NCBI GenBank assembly: GCA_018335795.1
Contig: JAGXRP010000008.1
Location: 1-64,000, forward strand
From: Desulfobulbaceae bacterium
GTDB lineage: Bacteria; Bacteroidota; Ignavibacteria; Kapaibacteriales; UBA2268
DNA length: 64,000 nucleotides
Direction of reading: 5' to 3'
Under the pieces are notes generated by a model. It saw nothing but the letters and a program-made list of their open reading frames with translations. It ran no database searches and was not told the origin of the DNA. The position numbers were made by a program, and so were the translations under genes. Shown here piece after piece: positions 18,201-26,697 of the stretch (its first letter is position 1; the number at the start of each line of letters is the position of its first letter).

Positions 18201-19461
18201 AAATATCATCAGGAATTGTTGATACAACGTCGGTTTCAGTTACTAAAGTCAAATAATTGGAATTGAATTTAGAATCATTTGGCATACCGGGCAAAACAAA
18301 ACGAACATTGCTTTGGGAATGAACATCAGCACCTAAAATTGACATAAATGGTGCACCCGAAGGCAGTGGCAAACCGTCTTCGACTACGCCAGTGTTATAC
18401 ATAATGACCATTGTCGGCTTATCAGATTTCAGGTTGTCGCCCTTTCCGGTTTTGAAATCGCTATCAGGACGAATTTCGATAAACCCTTCGCCCAAAATAC
18501 CACCTGCTGAATTTATCGTTGCCGCAGGAATTCCATTTACTGTGATATTTGTGTTGTTTTGGGCAGCAAAAACCCGAAGCAAAGGACTATACTTTCGTCC
18601 GGGCACTTTGGAAATCATATAATTTGTTGCCCAAAATTTTGTGGGCAACATTTGTTCCAAAATGTAACCGCAATGTTTATTTTCAATCGGAACATTAGAG
18701 CATTGGTTCGCTGTAAGCACGGAAACAGGCAAATTGGACGAGACTTTGCTACCGCTCAGGTCACTATTTCGTCCCATTGAAGAGAACAGCCAAACGTCAC
18801 CGCTGTTTAATGTTTTCTTGACTTTCTGACCTGCTGTAAGTCCATCAGATGTAGATGAAGATGCTGTTCCGCCCATTTCAAAAGTAACTTCAGTTCCGTC
18901 GAAGGGTGCTACAATACCTGCCAATGACGGAAATGAATTATAAGAAGGATAATATTGTGATGCATCGCCATAAGAAGCAATTTGGTATTCAGTACCCAAA
19001 GCGGAGACAGGCAATGCCAGACAACCTTCGGATGATTGTTTATATCGAACTATTACAAAAAGGGAAATCGGATTATCAGAAACTACCTTGATGGCGCTAT
19101 TTCTGAAAATATTACTTTCTACTACGGGGTCAAATGCTGTTTTGAGATATGGTTGAGCAATTTCGGGTAAAATGGAAATAACATCGGGAGTATTAGCTGC
19201 TAAGTTGATATTGCGAGTATAGCCCTTGCCGGCTACAGTTACGGTGATTTTGCTGTCCCAAGGTGATGCGACAAATAATTTGACGAAATCACCTGTACTT
19301 GAATTATCTGTCAAACCCGGAGGTATTGTTAGCCAAAACTCAGTACCGTAGTTACTGCCTTTGACAAATTCGGGCAATGACTGCAAAATCTCATCATCGG
19401 TCTGAGAAAAGACTGAATTGAAACCGCAGAAAATGAACAAAAGTGTAAATAATCGCTTCAT
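15250..19461 (-). CDS. Very large secreted protein with IgGFc-binding-like N-domain and T9SS sorting domain
   Basis: From the ATG at 19461 (MKRLFTLLFIFCG, a clear signal peptide) the protein has about 1403 residues. Residues from about 35 to 480 resemble the IgGFc-binding N-terminal domain. They open with GTEFWLTIPP, then show a repeated NI(T)V-rich beta pattern and VSALGTEY. The long middle (about 600-1200) consists of beta-sandwich repeats of the ASH/choice-of-anchor type, with patterns such as LKNNSDSSFSI and INNTGVSDL. A type A sorting domain starts near 1323 (SSVSPNPV) and ends in QQIMISK. The architecture suggests a cell-surface adhesin or structural protein. No catalytic motif was seen. 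Confidence 0.85.
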   Translation of the reverse strand: MKRLFTLLFIFCGFNSVFSQTDDEILQSLPEFVKGSNYGTEFWLTIPPGLTDNSSTGDFVKLFVASPWDSKITVTVAGKGYTRNINLAANTPDVISILPEIAQPYLKTAFDPVVESNIFRNSAIKVVSDNPISLFVIVRYKQSSEGCLALPVSALGTEYQIASYGDASQYYPSYNSFPSLAGIVAPFDGTEVTFEMGGTASSSTSDGLTAGQKVKKTLNSGDVWLFSSMGRNSDLSGSKVSSNLPVSVLTANQCSNVPIENKHCGYILEQMLPTKFWATNYMISKVPGRKYSPLLRVFAAQNNTNITVNGIPAATINSAGGILGEGFIEIRPDSDFKTGKGDNLKSDKPTMVIMYNTGVVEDGLPLPSGAPFMSILGADVHSQSNVRFVLPGMPNDSKFNSNYLTLVTETDVVSTIPDDIYVGHYDGIQFQKSKIKDMNPVITGDFQSDGDKDKMQITVKLPDYGTFDVSSNDHKFMAYLIGNNEKESYGYPAGLKLASGLNPQDTLAPEVTWSIDCMGIISGKTTDLPKDALVRSNLAGVIYYSNLSQNIVKDEFDKIIPGKTSEMNWKLRVQNINENAVAVLSFWDQTLNSREVIIRYTAPKISANPTNEFFGSMKQYETVSRTIKLKNNSDSSFSIKDIRLKSGTTGFQITDKPGMPTTLQSKQELDVQVLFKPTGNGVFIDSIGYVSYCGAVYLAHLEAVVGNPVIEVPDVSLGDVTMGKTKTITAQINNTGVSDLQVFGFTEPVNDVFEVEIEHDFSKSPLIIAPNQHYKFKLHFSPISDNAYTDEITFSSDATTKDSVCRIINTRGVKPGLVAESYEWGKRRIHRFDFPEGPYAVENESGGLSIRNTGDAPITISQVEQINEINGESFEFNRLQFNNLLIDAGSEHVFDVRFRPETLGNHKLTLIFTDSFGNQTKSELAGFGVAPKIRNVILDFDTVPVRSYSTPKNLKLKVENLAYAEWEFADTLMIYDLQFDRDEISTLKNEYGTQGFNVDMDLVPIPFKLAPGASILIDVFFVPESEGSFSSEIKVVGDAVENGHISLKGFGLSKEISVQGGSGKACSNSSDLIISTVRNNGTQNVQIAPLSFKEAVAEFTFANASDVQGFELSPGQMRAVEVLYTPTTNSNSVAEIIYADLNDLTNAKSAKLYGEVILYTANIKISPIEQSVDIGSEFTVKANFNSNLDFEKADMSEFIVNIKYDAQILKPTENFIVPSDLLKGRFEIQAVSSTSTPGLYQFRVSSLGAYSLTGTGELFEMSFDAFFPNSIMTYSLIELEAIPVNNHCAELVSTPAKINIKPVCVDDLRQFEMSDLRYKFSSVSPNPVTNNTMILNFSIAIDARTTIKLTNSLGKLIETPLDSYLSKGQYELNINLKDISSGVYFIEIQSGPFSETQQIMISK

Positions 19462-19569
19462 AATTCTTTCCAAAATCGTCATTTAGCTAATAATTATATA
19501 AAAATACGAAAAAATATCGTATTCCTATATATAATGACACATGAAAAGGCAAAATGTCACAGGAATATT

Positions 19570-20355
19570 TTATTTTTTTTGAGATTTGTAAATAAAATAC
19601 AATCCTATCAGTATCAATGGTATGCTCAGAAACTGCCCCATCTTGAATGAATCGTCTGTTTCGAAGGCTGCTTGAGCAGTTTTAAAAAATTCCCAAATGA
19701 AACGTGAGCCGAAAATAGTTGTCAAAAATATTCCAAACAATAAGCCCTTGGGAATATTTTGTTTATACTTGTTGTATAGAGAATATAAGAATACAAATAT
19801 TGCCATATAGGAAAATGCTTCATAAAGTTGGACGGGATGCCGCGGAATATTATCAATATTGCTGAAAACTACTGCCCATGGCAAATCTGAAGGCAAACCG
19901 AGTATTTCGGAATTGAAAAAATTGCCAGTGCGAATAAAAAATCCTGCTAAAGCAATTACAATTACGATTCTATCCAAAATCCACATCGTATCTATGTCTG
20001 CTCGTTTACGGGCATATAACCAAAGAGCAAAAACTATACCCACAGCTGCACCATGACTCGCTAATCCGCCTTGCCAAATAAACAAGATTTTAATCGGGTC
20101 TGCGAGGTAAATTTCGGGTTCGTAGAACAAACAATGCCCTAATCGAGCGCCGATTACAGTTGATAAAATCATCGTTATAGACAAAGCATCGAGGTCCTGC
20201 TGAGTTTTATGTTCGATTTTGAAAATCCGTGCCATTATAAAATAACCAACTACGAATCCCATTGCGAATAATAGACCGTACCATCTGGGAGCAATTGGAC
20301 CTAAGGCAAAAATTTCGGGAGATATACTCCAATTAATATAAGCTAAAACATTCAT
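19570..20355 (-). CDS. lgt: Prolipoprotein diacylglyceryl transferase
   Basis: This inner-membrane enzyme transfers diacylglycerol from phosphatidylglycerol to the lipobox Cys of prolipoproteins. The roughly 261-residue protein is polytopic, with PRWYGLLFAMGF in the first helices. The Lgt signature appears as FIRTGNFFNSEILG, followed by RHPVQLYEA and a C-terminal RFIWEFFK. The ATG at 20355 is preferred. The longer form from 20382 would overlap nadK by 20 bases and add residues outside the family. Several lipobox proteins in this window are candidate substrates. It is directly downstream of nadK, likely in one transcript. Confidence 0.95.
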   Translation of the reverse strand: MNVLAYINWSISPEIFALGPIAPRWYGLLFAMGFVVGYFIMARIFKIEHKTQQDLDALSITMILSTVIGARLGHCLFYEPEIYLADPIKILFIWQGGLASHGAAVGIVFALWLYARKRADIDTMWILDRIVIVIALAGFFIRTGNFFNSEILGLPSDLPWAVVFSNIDNIPRHPVQLYEAFSYMAIFVFLYSLYNKYKQNIPKGLLFGIFLTTIFGSRFIWEFFKTAQAAFETDDSFKMGQFLSIPLILIGLYFIYKSQKK

Positions 20356-20362
20356 GATTGGT

Positions 20363-21241
20363 TTAGGTGATTTTATTTGCATTTAAAGTATTCGCTGCCC
20401 ATAGCATCTTAGTGCGTAAGACATCATAATATGAGCTGTCGTGTGGTTTGATTAACTTAACGCGTGATTCGGATAAGGAAATTTTGACATCGTCATTGAC
20501 ATCGAGCGTCGTTACTGTTTCACCATCGGCAACAAGGATTGCTCCTCCACCTGCTTCTGTGATATGGCAAGAAATACAGTTATTATCGGGAATTACCAAT
20601 GGGCGCAATGTCAATGTATGTGGCGAAATCGGTGTTACGCAAATTACTTTTGCTGATGGAGCGATAATAGGTCCTGAACAAGACAAAGAATAAGCCGTCG
20701 AGCCTGTTGGTGTGGTTATGATAATTCCATCTGCACGATAGTCACCGACATAATGCTCGTCCGAAAAGACTTTTGCCGTAATCATTTTTGAGGTGTCTTT
20801 CTTTTCAATCACAAAATCATTGATAGCGAAAAAAACTTTTCCGCCGATTGACGTTTCAAGCACTGAGCGGTCAACTACTCTGTAGTTACCGTCCAATAAA
20901 TCTTTTATTGACTTTTCTAAATCTTCGACTGAATACTCGGCTAAAAAACCTAATTTCCCGACATTGTAACCCATGATGGGGATATTTGCATTCAATAATA
21001 ATCTGGCAATCGTTAGCAAAGTGCCATCACCACCGAATGAAATAATCATGTCGGCGTGTTTTTCGTATTCGCTTATGTCATGCAACTTTACTTTGGACTT
21101 GACATCCGGGTCAAGCGTTGTATAAAGTTCATTTCGAACAATACAATCAGCGCCACTATTGATAATTAAATCAACAGCTTTACGAGCAAAAAATTTTGCT
21201 TCCGGTTTGTCCTTGTTTGCATAAATGGCGATTCTTTTCAT
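20363..21241 (-). CDS. nadK: NAD kinase
   Basis: The enzyme phosphorylates NAD+ to NADP+. The 292-residue protein carries the family signature GGDGT at 70-74 with the catalytic Asp, followed by GYNVGKLGFLAEY. A second conserved block is DGIIITTPTGSTAYSLSCSGPI, then PHTLTLRPLVIP. The length is standard. It lies 21 bases downstream of pfkA and 7 bases upstream of lgt in a leftward core operon. Confidence 0.95.
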   Translation of the reverse strand: MKRIAIYANKDKPEAKFFARKAVDLIINSGADCIVRNELYTTLDPDVKSKVKLHDISEYEKHADMIISFGGDGTLLTIARLLLNANIPIMGYNVGKLGFLAEYSVEDLEKSIKDLLDGNYRVVDRSVLETSIGGKVFFAINDFVIEKKDTSKMITAKVFSDEHYVGDYRADGIIITTPTGSTAYSLSCSGPIIAPSAKVICVTPISPHTLTLRPLVIPDNNCISCHITEAGGGAILVADGETVTTLDVNDDVKISLSESRVKLIKPHDSSYYDVLRTKMLWAANTLNANKIT

Positions 21242-21262
21242 GAGTAGCCCTTCAAATTTTTT

Positions 21263-22222
21263 CTATGCCAAAATATCGGCTAATTCGTGGAAATATGATT
21301 TCAAAGGTTTTACTTTGGACCATGTTTCTGCGAGCGGAGTATAAGTAATTTCGTTGTGAATTCTACCGACCATTATGTCCGTTTTGCCATCAAGAATTGC
21401 GTCAACAGCTGCTACACCAAGATGACTTGCAAGTACTCTATCACGGACGCCGGGACTACCACCACGTTGAATATGACCTAAGATAGTGACTTTTGTATCC
21501 ACTTCGTATAATTCATACAATTTCCTGGCAATTTCTGTAGCGCCACCCTCTTCATCGCCTTCTCCGACGATTATGATTGTACGTCTTTTTTTGCCTTGTT
21601 TCAAAATCCGTTGATAAAGCATATCCATGTTTGTGACAGTTTCGGGGACTGCGATATATTCTGCACCAGATGCAATACCTACATCCATAGCAATGAATCC
21701 TGCATGACGTCCCATAACTTCGATTAGAAATACTCTGCCGTGAGAATCCGCAGTATCGCGAATCCTGTCTATAGCTTCGGTAGCAGTATTGACAGCAGTA
21801 TCATAACCTATTGTATAAAATGTCCCGTACAAATCATTATCAATTGTGCCCGGAGTGCCGATTACTTGGATTTTATGTTCTTCCCATAAAGCATGCAAAC
21901 CTCTGAATGTGCCGTCACCGCCACATCCGATTAATCCTTCGATTCCATTTTCTTTCATTCTGGCTGCTGCTGCTGCTCTGCCGCCCGGATTCAAAAACTC
22001 TTTAGAACGTGCTGTCCTGAGGATTGTCCCGCCACGTGAAATTATGTTGGCAGTGGATTTTCGGTCCATCTTGATAAATTCGCCGTCAATAAGTCCCGAA
22101 AAGCCGTTCTCCACGCCGTAGATTTCCAGCCCATGATGAAGTGAGGCTCTGACTACTGCTCTGATATGAGCATTCATACCGGGAGCATCGCCCCCACTTG
22201 TCAATAATGCAATTCTTCTCAT
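21263..22222 (-). CDS. pfkA: 6-phosphofructokinase (ATP-dependent)
   Basis: The 319-residue enzyme phosphorylates fructose 6-phosphate to the 1,6-bisphosphate in glycolysis. It has TSGGDAPGMNAHIRAVV at the N-terminus and GGDGTFRG near 101-108. A Gly follows the Asp there, the ATP-type residue rather than the GGDD of PPi enzymes. The substrate-binding loop is GTPGTIDNDLYGT, and EVMGRHAGFIA also fits the bacterial ATP-PFK group. A glucose-6-phosphate isomerase gene lies elsewhere in the window. It precedes nadK in the leftward operon. Confidence 0.95.
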   Translation of the reverse strand: MRRIALLTSGGDAPGMNAHIRAVVRASLHHGLEIYGVENGFSGLIDGEFIKMDRKSTANIISRGGTILRTARSKEFLNPGGRAAAAARMKENGIEGLIGCGGDGTFRGLHALWEEHKIQVIGTPGTIDNDLYGTFYTIGYDTAVNTATEAIDRIRDTADSHGRVFLIEVMGRHAGFIAMDVGIASGAEYIAVPETVTNMDMLYQRILKQGKKRRTIIIVGEGDEEGGATEIARKLYELYEVDTKVTILGHIQRGGSPGVRDRVLASHLGVAAVDAILDGKTDIMVGRIHNEITYTPLAETWSKVKPLKSYFHELADILA

Positions 22223-22301
22223 TTTTATTTCTTATCTGATTTTAATTTATGTTTAAAACTAATAAAAATTCTACTATTATAAAAATTCAATTTGTGCTAA
22301 T

Positions 22302-23189
22302 TTAGTAACCGAAGTTCTTCAATTTTGATTTGTCATTGCGCCAATTTTGCCTTACTTTTACAAAAAGTTCAAGGTAAATATTGGTTCTTAAATGGTCTTC
22401 TATCATACGTCGCGAAGTCTCGCCAATTTGTTTGATTTTGTTTCCATCTGTCCCTACCACGATTTTCTTTTGCGATTCACGTTCCACCACAATATCGGCG
22501 GATATATACCATTTCCCGCTTTCTCGCTCTTTGAACTCATTGATTTGAACTTCTGTTGAATATGGAATTTCGTCCGCAAAAATATTGAAAACATTCTCGC
22601 GAATCAATTCGGAAACAAAAAATCTTTCGGGTAAAGTGCTTAAAAGGTCGGAATCAAAGTAGAAAGGGCTTTCGGGCAATAATTCTTTAATAACTTGAAT
22701 CAGTTTCTTGATGTTATCTTTGTACAAGGCAGACATTGGCACAATTTCATTGAAAATACCCATTTTGTGATACTTTGCAATCATTGGCAAAGCCGCTTTT
22801 TTGGTGCTTAAGGAATCAATTTTATTAAGTACAAGAATAGTTTGCCCCTTGAAATTTTTGACAATTTCGAGCAATTTTTCGTCAATTTCTTCCGGTTCTT
22901 GTTTTTCCAAATCAGACACAAGTACCAAAACATCGCTTTCGGCGACAGATTCGGCAACATAATCCATCATGAATTCTTGCATCATGTAGCGTGGCTTAAG
23001 CAATCCCGGAGTATCTGCAAATACGATTTGGCAATCATCTTCGGTCAAAATGCCCAAGATTTTCCGCCTCGTAGTCTGAGGTTTGGGATTGGTAATAGAG
23101 AGCTTAGTACCCAGCAATGCATTCAACAGAGTGGATTTCCCTGTGTTTGGTTTGCCGATAATCGAAACAAATCCGGCACGTGTTTGCAT
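22302..23189 (-). CDS. era: GTPase Era
   Basis: Era is an essential GTPase in 16S rRNA maturation and 30S assembly. The 295-residue protein has the G1 loop GKPNTGKST (12-20), G2 TTRR, G3 DTPG, G4 NKID and a C-terminal KH domain with GTDGNKIKQIG. The G1 motif has Thr where many Era proteins have Val (GRPNVGKST), a minor change. It starts 7 bases after a small membrane-protein gene. Confidence 0.95.
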   Translation of the reverse strand: MQTRAGFVSIIGKPNTGKSTLLNALLGTKLSITNPKPQTTRRKILGILTEDDCQIVFADTPGLLKPRYMMQEFMMDYVAESVAESDVLVLVSDLEKQEPEEIDEKLLEIVKNFKGQTILVLNKIDSLSTKKAALPMIAKYHKMGIFNEIVPMSALYKDNIKKLIQVIKELLPESPFYFDSDLLSTLPERFFVSELIRENVFNIFADEIPYSTEVQINEFKERESGKWYISADIVVERESQKKIVVGTDGNKIKQIGETSRRMIEDHLRTNIYLELFVKVRQNWRNDKSKLKNFGY

Positions 23190-23196
23190 GTTGGTA

Positions 23197-23475
23197 CTAA
23201 TTTTCAGTCTGCTTATTGCCGAATTGCTTCAGCAAAGCAAATGGTATCAAGACAAAATATCCGATTACAAGAAGCATCGGTGCTACTCTTACAGCCCATA
23301 CATTATTCCATTTGCCGTCAATTGTTGCAGGGTCTTCAGTTATACCCGTTGCCATCAGTAGATAGCCTAATACAATCACGCCAATTGCAATTGCGAAAAG
23401 CTTAAAGTTCCCTGCTTTGAGAGGGAATTCCCAAATAACTTTTTTGGCTGTAGTTTTAATTACTTTTTTTGCCAT
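23197..23475 (-). CDS. Small DUF3098-like membrane protein
   Basis: The 92-residue protein has a short basic cytoplasmic N-terminus and two predicted transmembrane helices. The first contains LFAIAIGVIVLGYLLMATG, the second VAPMLLVIGYFVLIPFALL. This matches the DUF3098 pattern known in Bacteroidota; the function is unknown. It lies just upstream of era on the same strand with a 7-base gap, so the two are probably co-transcribed. Confidence 0.72.
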   Translation of the reverse strand: MAKKVIKTTAKKVIWEFPLKAGNFKLFAIAIGVIVLGYLLMATGITEDPATIDGKWNNVWAVRVAPMLLVIGYFVLIPFALLKQFGNKQTEN

Positions 23476-23628
23476 AGCTCAATCCGTATTTTTCCAAAGT
23501 TCAAAGATAATAATATTTTATCAAATGCAAGTATATTTTCACATTTACAAATATAAATGGACTGAATCAAATTATTTTTTCGTTTATTTGCTGTTTGGGT
23601 CTTTTACGTCATTATAAAACATTAGGTT

Positions 23629-24960
23629 ATGGAAAGCAAAGAAAAACGGGGCAAATTGATATTAGTTTCGACCCCCATCGGCAATAAGGACGATTTCACT
23701 ATCAGGGCTATAGAGGCTCTCAAAATGAGCGATTTCGTTATTTGCGAAGAATTAAAAATGGGTGCCAATATATTGCGGCAAATCAATCTCACTAAGGAAT
23801 TTTACACACTAAATGAGCATAATGAACAAGAGAATGCTTCTGAATTGATTGAAATTATCAAAACCGGAAAAACTGCCGCTCTGATTTCTGATGCCGGTAC
23901 GCCTTTGTTTGCAGACCCGGGACGGATTTTGCTCAAATTGGCTCTCAAATCTGATATTGAAATTGAGGTCGTTCCCGGAGCATCGAGTATAATGACAGCG
24001 ATTGTAAGATGTGGATTTGATTTGCATGAATTTGTCTATGCCGGTTTTTTGAGCCGCGATTCCGATGAAAGAGTCAAAAAAATCAAGGAGCTATCCTACG
24101 AACGTCGAACCATAATTCTTATGGATACTCCATACAGGCTGCTTAGTTTGTTAGAAGATTTGAATAAAGTTATGCCCGAAAGAAGTGCCTATTTGGGCAT
24201 GAATCTTACAATGCATTACGAAACTCATCATTACGGTACTTTTTCAGAGCTATACAACAAATTGAAAGACGAGAAAATCAAATCTGAATTTGTGATTTGT
24301 TTTGAAGGGAATTTCAACTCGTCGTATAAGAAACAAAGCTCCGATAGAAGCGAATACTCAGCCGATAATCGTGATAGTCGTACCGGTGGCGGCGATAGAC
24401 CTCCTCGCAGAGATTATGACGACAGACCACCGCGACAAGATTATGGCGACAGACCTCCACGCAGAGAATGGAGCGACAAACCACCACGCAAGGAGTACGG
24501 CGACAGACCTCCACGCAGAGAATGGAGCGACAAACCACCACGCAAGGAGTACGGCGACAGACCTCCACGCAAGGAGTACGGCGACAGACCTCCACGCAGA
24601 GAATGGAGCGACAAACCACCACACAAGGAATACGGCGACAGACCTCCACGCAAGGAATTTGGCGACAAACCTCCACGCAGAGAATGGAGCGACAAACCAC
24701 CTCGCAGAGAATGGACAGATAAACCGCCACGCAAGGAATTTGGTGACCGCCCTCCGCGCAAAGAGTACGATGACAGACCCAAAAGAGAAGATGGTGATTT
24801 CTCAAGAAGTAGAAGTTCTTGGTCTAACGATAGCGAAAGACCTCCACGTAAGGAATTTGCTGGCAAACCAAAAGTTTTTGGCTCTGGTGTTAAACCTTTC
24901 AGACCCAAAAAAGCCGGTGGCGATTTCCCCAAAAAGAATCGTTTCACTAAAAGAAAATAG
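23629..24960 (+). CDS. rsmI: RsmI-like SAM-dependent methyltransferase with Arg/Pro/Asp repeat tail
   Basis: Residues 1-235 form a tetrapyrrole-methylase fold like RsmI, which 2'-O-methylates C1402 of 16S rRNA. They have LILVSTPIGNKDDFTIRAIE, AALISDAGTPLFADPG and VPGASSIMTAI. The segment after the first motif reads CEELKMGANIL, not the usual CEDTRHTRKLL, so it is a divergent member. Residues from about 236 to 443 are absent from ordinary RsmI. They are a disordered basic tail with 14 nine-residue repeats of the type DRPPRREWS/DKPPRKEYG, ending in Lys-rich PKKNRFTKRK. Such a tail could bind RNA; that is inference. The total length of 443 is nearly twice the family norm. Confidence 0.85.
   Translation: MESKEKRGKLILVSTPIGNKDDFTIRAIEALKMSDFVICEELKMGANILRQINLTKEFYTLNEHNEQENASELIEIIKTGKTAALISDAGTPLFADPGRILLKLALKSDIEIEVVPGASSIMTAIVRCGFDLHEFVYAGFLSRDSDERVKKIKELSYERRTIILMDTPYRLLSLLEDLNKVMPERSAYLGMNLTMHYETHHYGTFSELYNKLKDEKIKSEFVICFEGNFNSSYKKQSSDRSEYSADNRDSRTGGGDRPPRRDYDDRPPRQDYGDRPPRREWSDKPPRKEYGDRPPRREWSDKPPRKEYGDRPPRKEYGDRPPRREWSDKPPHKEYGDRPPRKEFGDKPPRREWSDKPPRREWTDKPPRKEFGDRPPRKEYDDRPKREDGDFSRSRSSWSNDSERPPRKEFAGKPKVFGSGVKPFRPKKAGGDFPKKNRFTKRK
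24394..24771 (+). repeat. 27-bp coding tandem repeat (14 units) in the RsmI-like gene
   Basis: Fourteen consecutive 9-codon units encode D(R/K)PP(R/H)(R/K/Q)(E/D)(Y/W/F)(G/S/D/T). Two unit types tend to alternate: DRPPRREWS and DKPPRKEYG. Near-identical codons in neighbouring units point to recent slippage or unequal exchange. A fifteenth unit decays into DRPKRED. The periodicity keeps several antisense frames open, but those are not genes. Confidence 0.92.
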
Positions 24961-25059
24961 CATATTTTTTAAATATAATTTGAAAAAATTCATATAAAAA
25001 AATAAACAATATCTTTTACTTTTTCGTTTTGAAGTGTTTAGAAATTTTGGAGTGCATTG

Positions 25060-26697
25060 ATGAAGTCTTTCGAAATTGAAGGGAAAATCGTTGACATTCA
25101 TAATGAAAGGATTTTCCCGGGCAAAGTTTTTGTAACAAATGGCATTATTGAAAAGATTGAAGAAATCGAAGATTCAATCAGTTTGCACTATATTATGCCG
25201 GGCTTTGTAGATGCTCACGTTCATATAGAAAGTTCAATGATTGTGCCTTCCGAATTTGCTCGTTTGGCAGTTGTGCATGGCACTGTAGCAACAGTATCCG
25301 ACCCGCATGAAATTGCAAATGTGCTCGGTATCGAAGGCATACATTTCATGATTGACAATGGCAGCAAAGTGCCCTTCAAATTTAATTTCGGTGCATCTTC
25401 ATGTGTTCCTGCAACTACTTTTGAGACCGCAGGAGCAACGATTAGTGCAAATGATATCGAAGAGTTGATGGCTGATGACCGCATCAAATATATGTCCGAG
25501 ATGATGAATTTCCCCGGTGTTATTTATGATTTCCCTGATGTTATGGAAAAAATCAAAATCGCTCATTCAAGCGGAAAACCAATTGACGGTCATGCTCCCG
25601 GATTGCGTGGCGACGGACTCCAAAAATACGCTTCAGCAGGTATCACGACAGACCACGAAAGTTTCACTTATGATGAAGCGAAAGAAAAAATCGGATATGG
25701 AATGAAAACCATAATTCGCGAAGGTACTGCAGCGAAGAATTTCGAAGCACTACATCCTTTAATTTCCGAGCATAATGATATGGTGATGTTTTGCAGTGAT
25801 GACAAGCACCCTGACGATTTGGTTCTCAATCATATAAATAAAATTGCCTCTCGAGCAATTGCCAAAGGGCATGATTTGTTCGATGTTTTGAGGGCGGCTT
25901 GTGTAAATCCTGTCACGCACTACAATTTGGATGTCGGTTTATTGCGTGAAGGTGACCCCGCAGATTTTATTTTAGTCAATAATTTGACCGAATTCGACGT
26001 TTCCCGAACTTACATTGACGGGGGCTTGATATCGGAAAACGGGAAATCGCTGATTGAGCGAGTCGAATTTGCAAATCTGAATAATTTCAATTGTTCTCCC
26101 AAATCACCCTCTGACTTTGAAATTGAATCGAACGGCAAAAGTAATATCAATGTTATCGAAGCTTTGGATGGTGAATTGATAACAAAAAAAATAATTTTGC
26201 CTGCAAAAATTGAAAATAATTTGCTTGTTAGCGATGTAGAAAATGACGTACTCAAGCTGACGGTGGTCAATCGTTACGAAGATGTCAAACCGGCTGTGGC
26301 TTTTATCCGAAATTTTGGTCTGAAACGCGGTGCTATAGCTTCGAGTGTCGGTCATGATTCGCATAATATTACTGCTGTTGGCGTGGATGACGAATCCCTT
26401 GCGATTGCCGTAAATGCTGTAATCAAACTCAAAGGCGGAATGGTGCTTTACGACGGAAACGAAACTTACGAAATTCCCTTGCCTGTTGCCGGTTTGATGA
26501 GCGATGGCGATGGCTATATCGTTGCCGTGCAATACGCTACAATCTCTCGCAAGGCGCGTGAATTGGGTTCGCCACTTCATTCTCCATTTATGACGCTATC
26601 ATTTATGGCTTTGCTCGTCATTCCGTATATCAAGCTGAGTGATAAGGGTTTATTCGACGGTGAAAAATTTGAATTTATGGATTTACAGGTATTATGA
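25060..26697 (+). CDS. ade: Adenine deaminase (amidohydrolase superfamily)
   Basis: The enzyme deaminates adenine to hypoxanthine in purine salvage. The 545-residue protein has the metal-binding DAHVHIESSM, then HGTVATVSDPHEI, GHAPGL, DHESFT and the CSDDKHPDDL block, all typical of AdeC. The C-terminal domain has GHDSHNITAVGVDD and MALLVIPYIKLSDKGLFD. The ATG at 25060 is preferred over an in-frame TTG three bases upstream, with GGAG nearby. Its stop overlaps the dut start as ATGA. With dut next door this is a small nucleotide-metabolism operon. Confidence 0.93.
   Translation: MKSFEIEGKIVDIHNERIFPGKVFVTNGIIEKIEEIEDSISLHYIMPGFVDAHVHIESSMIVPSEFARLAVVHGTVATVSDPHEIANVLGIEGIHFMIDNGSKVPFKFNFGASSCVPATTFETAGATISANDIEELMADDRIKYMSEMMNFPGVIYDFPDVMEKIKIAHSSGKPIDGHAPGLRGDGLQKYASAGITTDHESFTYDEAKEKIGYGMKTIIREGTAAKNFEALHPLISEHNDMVMFCSDDKHPDDLVLNHINKIASRAIAKGHDLFDVLRAACVNPVTHYNLDVGLLREGDPADFILVNNLTEFDVSRTYIDGGLISENGKSLIERVEFANLNNFNCSPKSPSDFEIESNGKSNINVIEALDGELITKKIILPAKIENNLLVSDVENDVLKLTVVNRYEDVKPAVAFIRNFGLKRGAIASSVGHDSHNITAVGVDDESLAIAVNAVIKLKGGMVLYDGNETYEIPLPVAGLMSDGDGYIVAVQYATISRKARELGSPLHSPFMTLSFMALLVIPYIKLSDKGLFDGEKFEFMDLQVL

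Noticed and set aside
24314-24947. Several long open frames antisense to or out of frame with the RsmI tail
   Set aside because: They arise because the 27-bp repeat has no stop codons in other frames. Their products are Cys/Arg or Leu/Gly-rich repeats with no signal, domain or ribosome-binding site.
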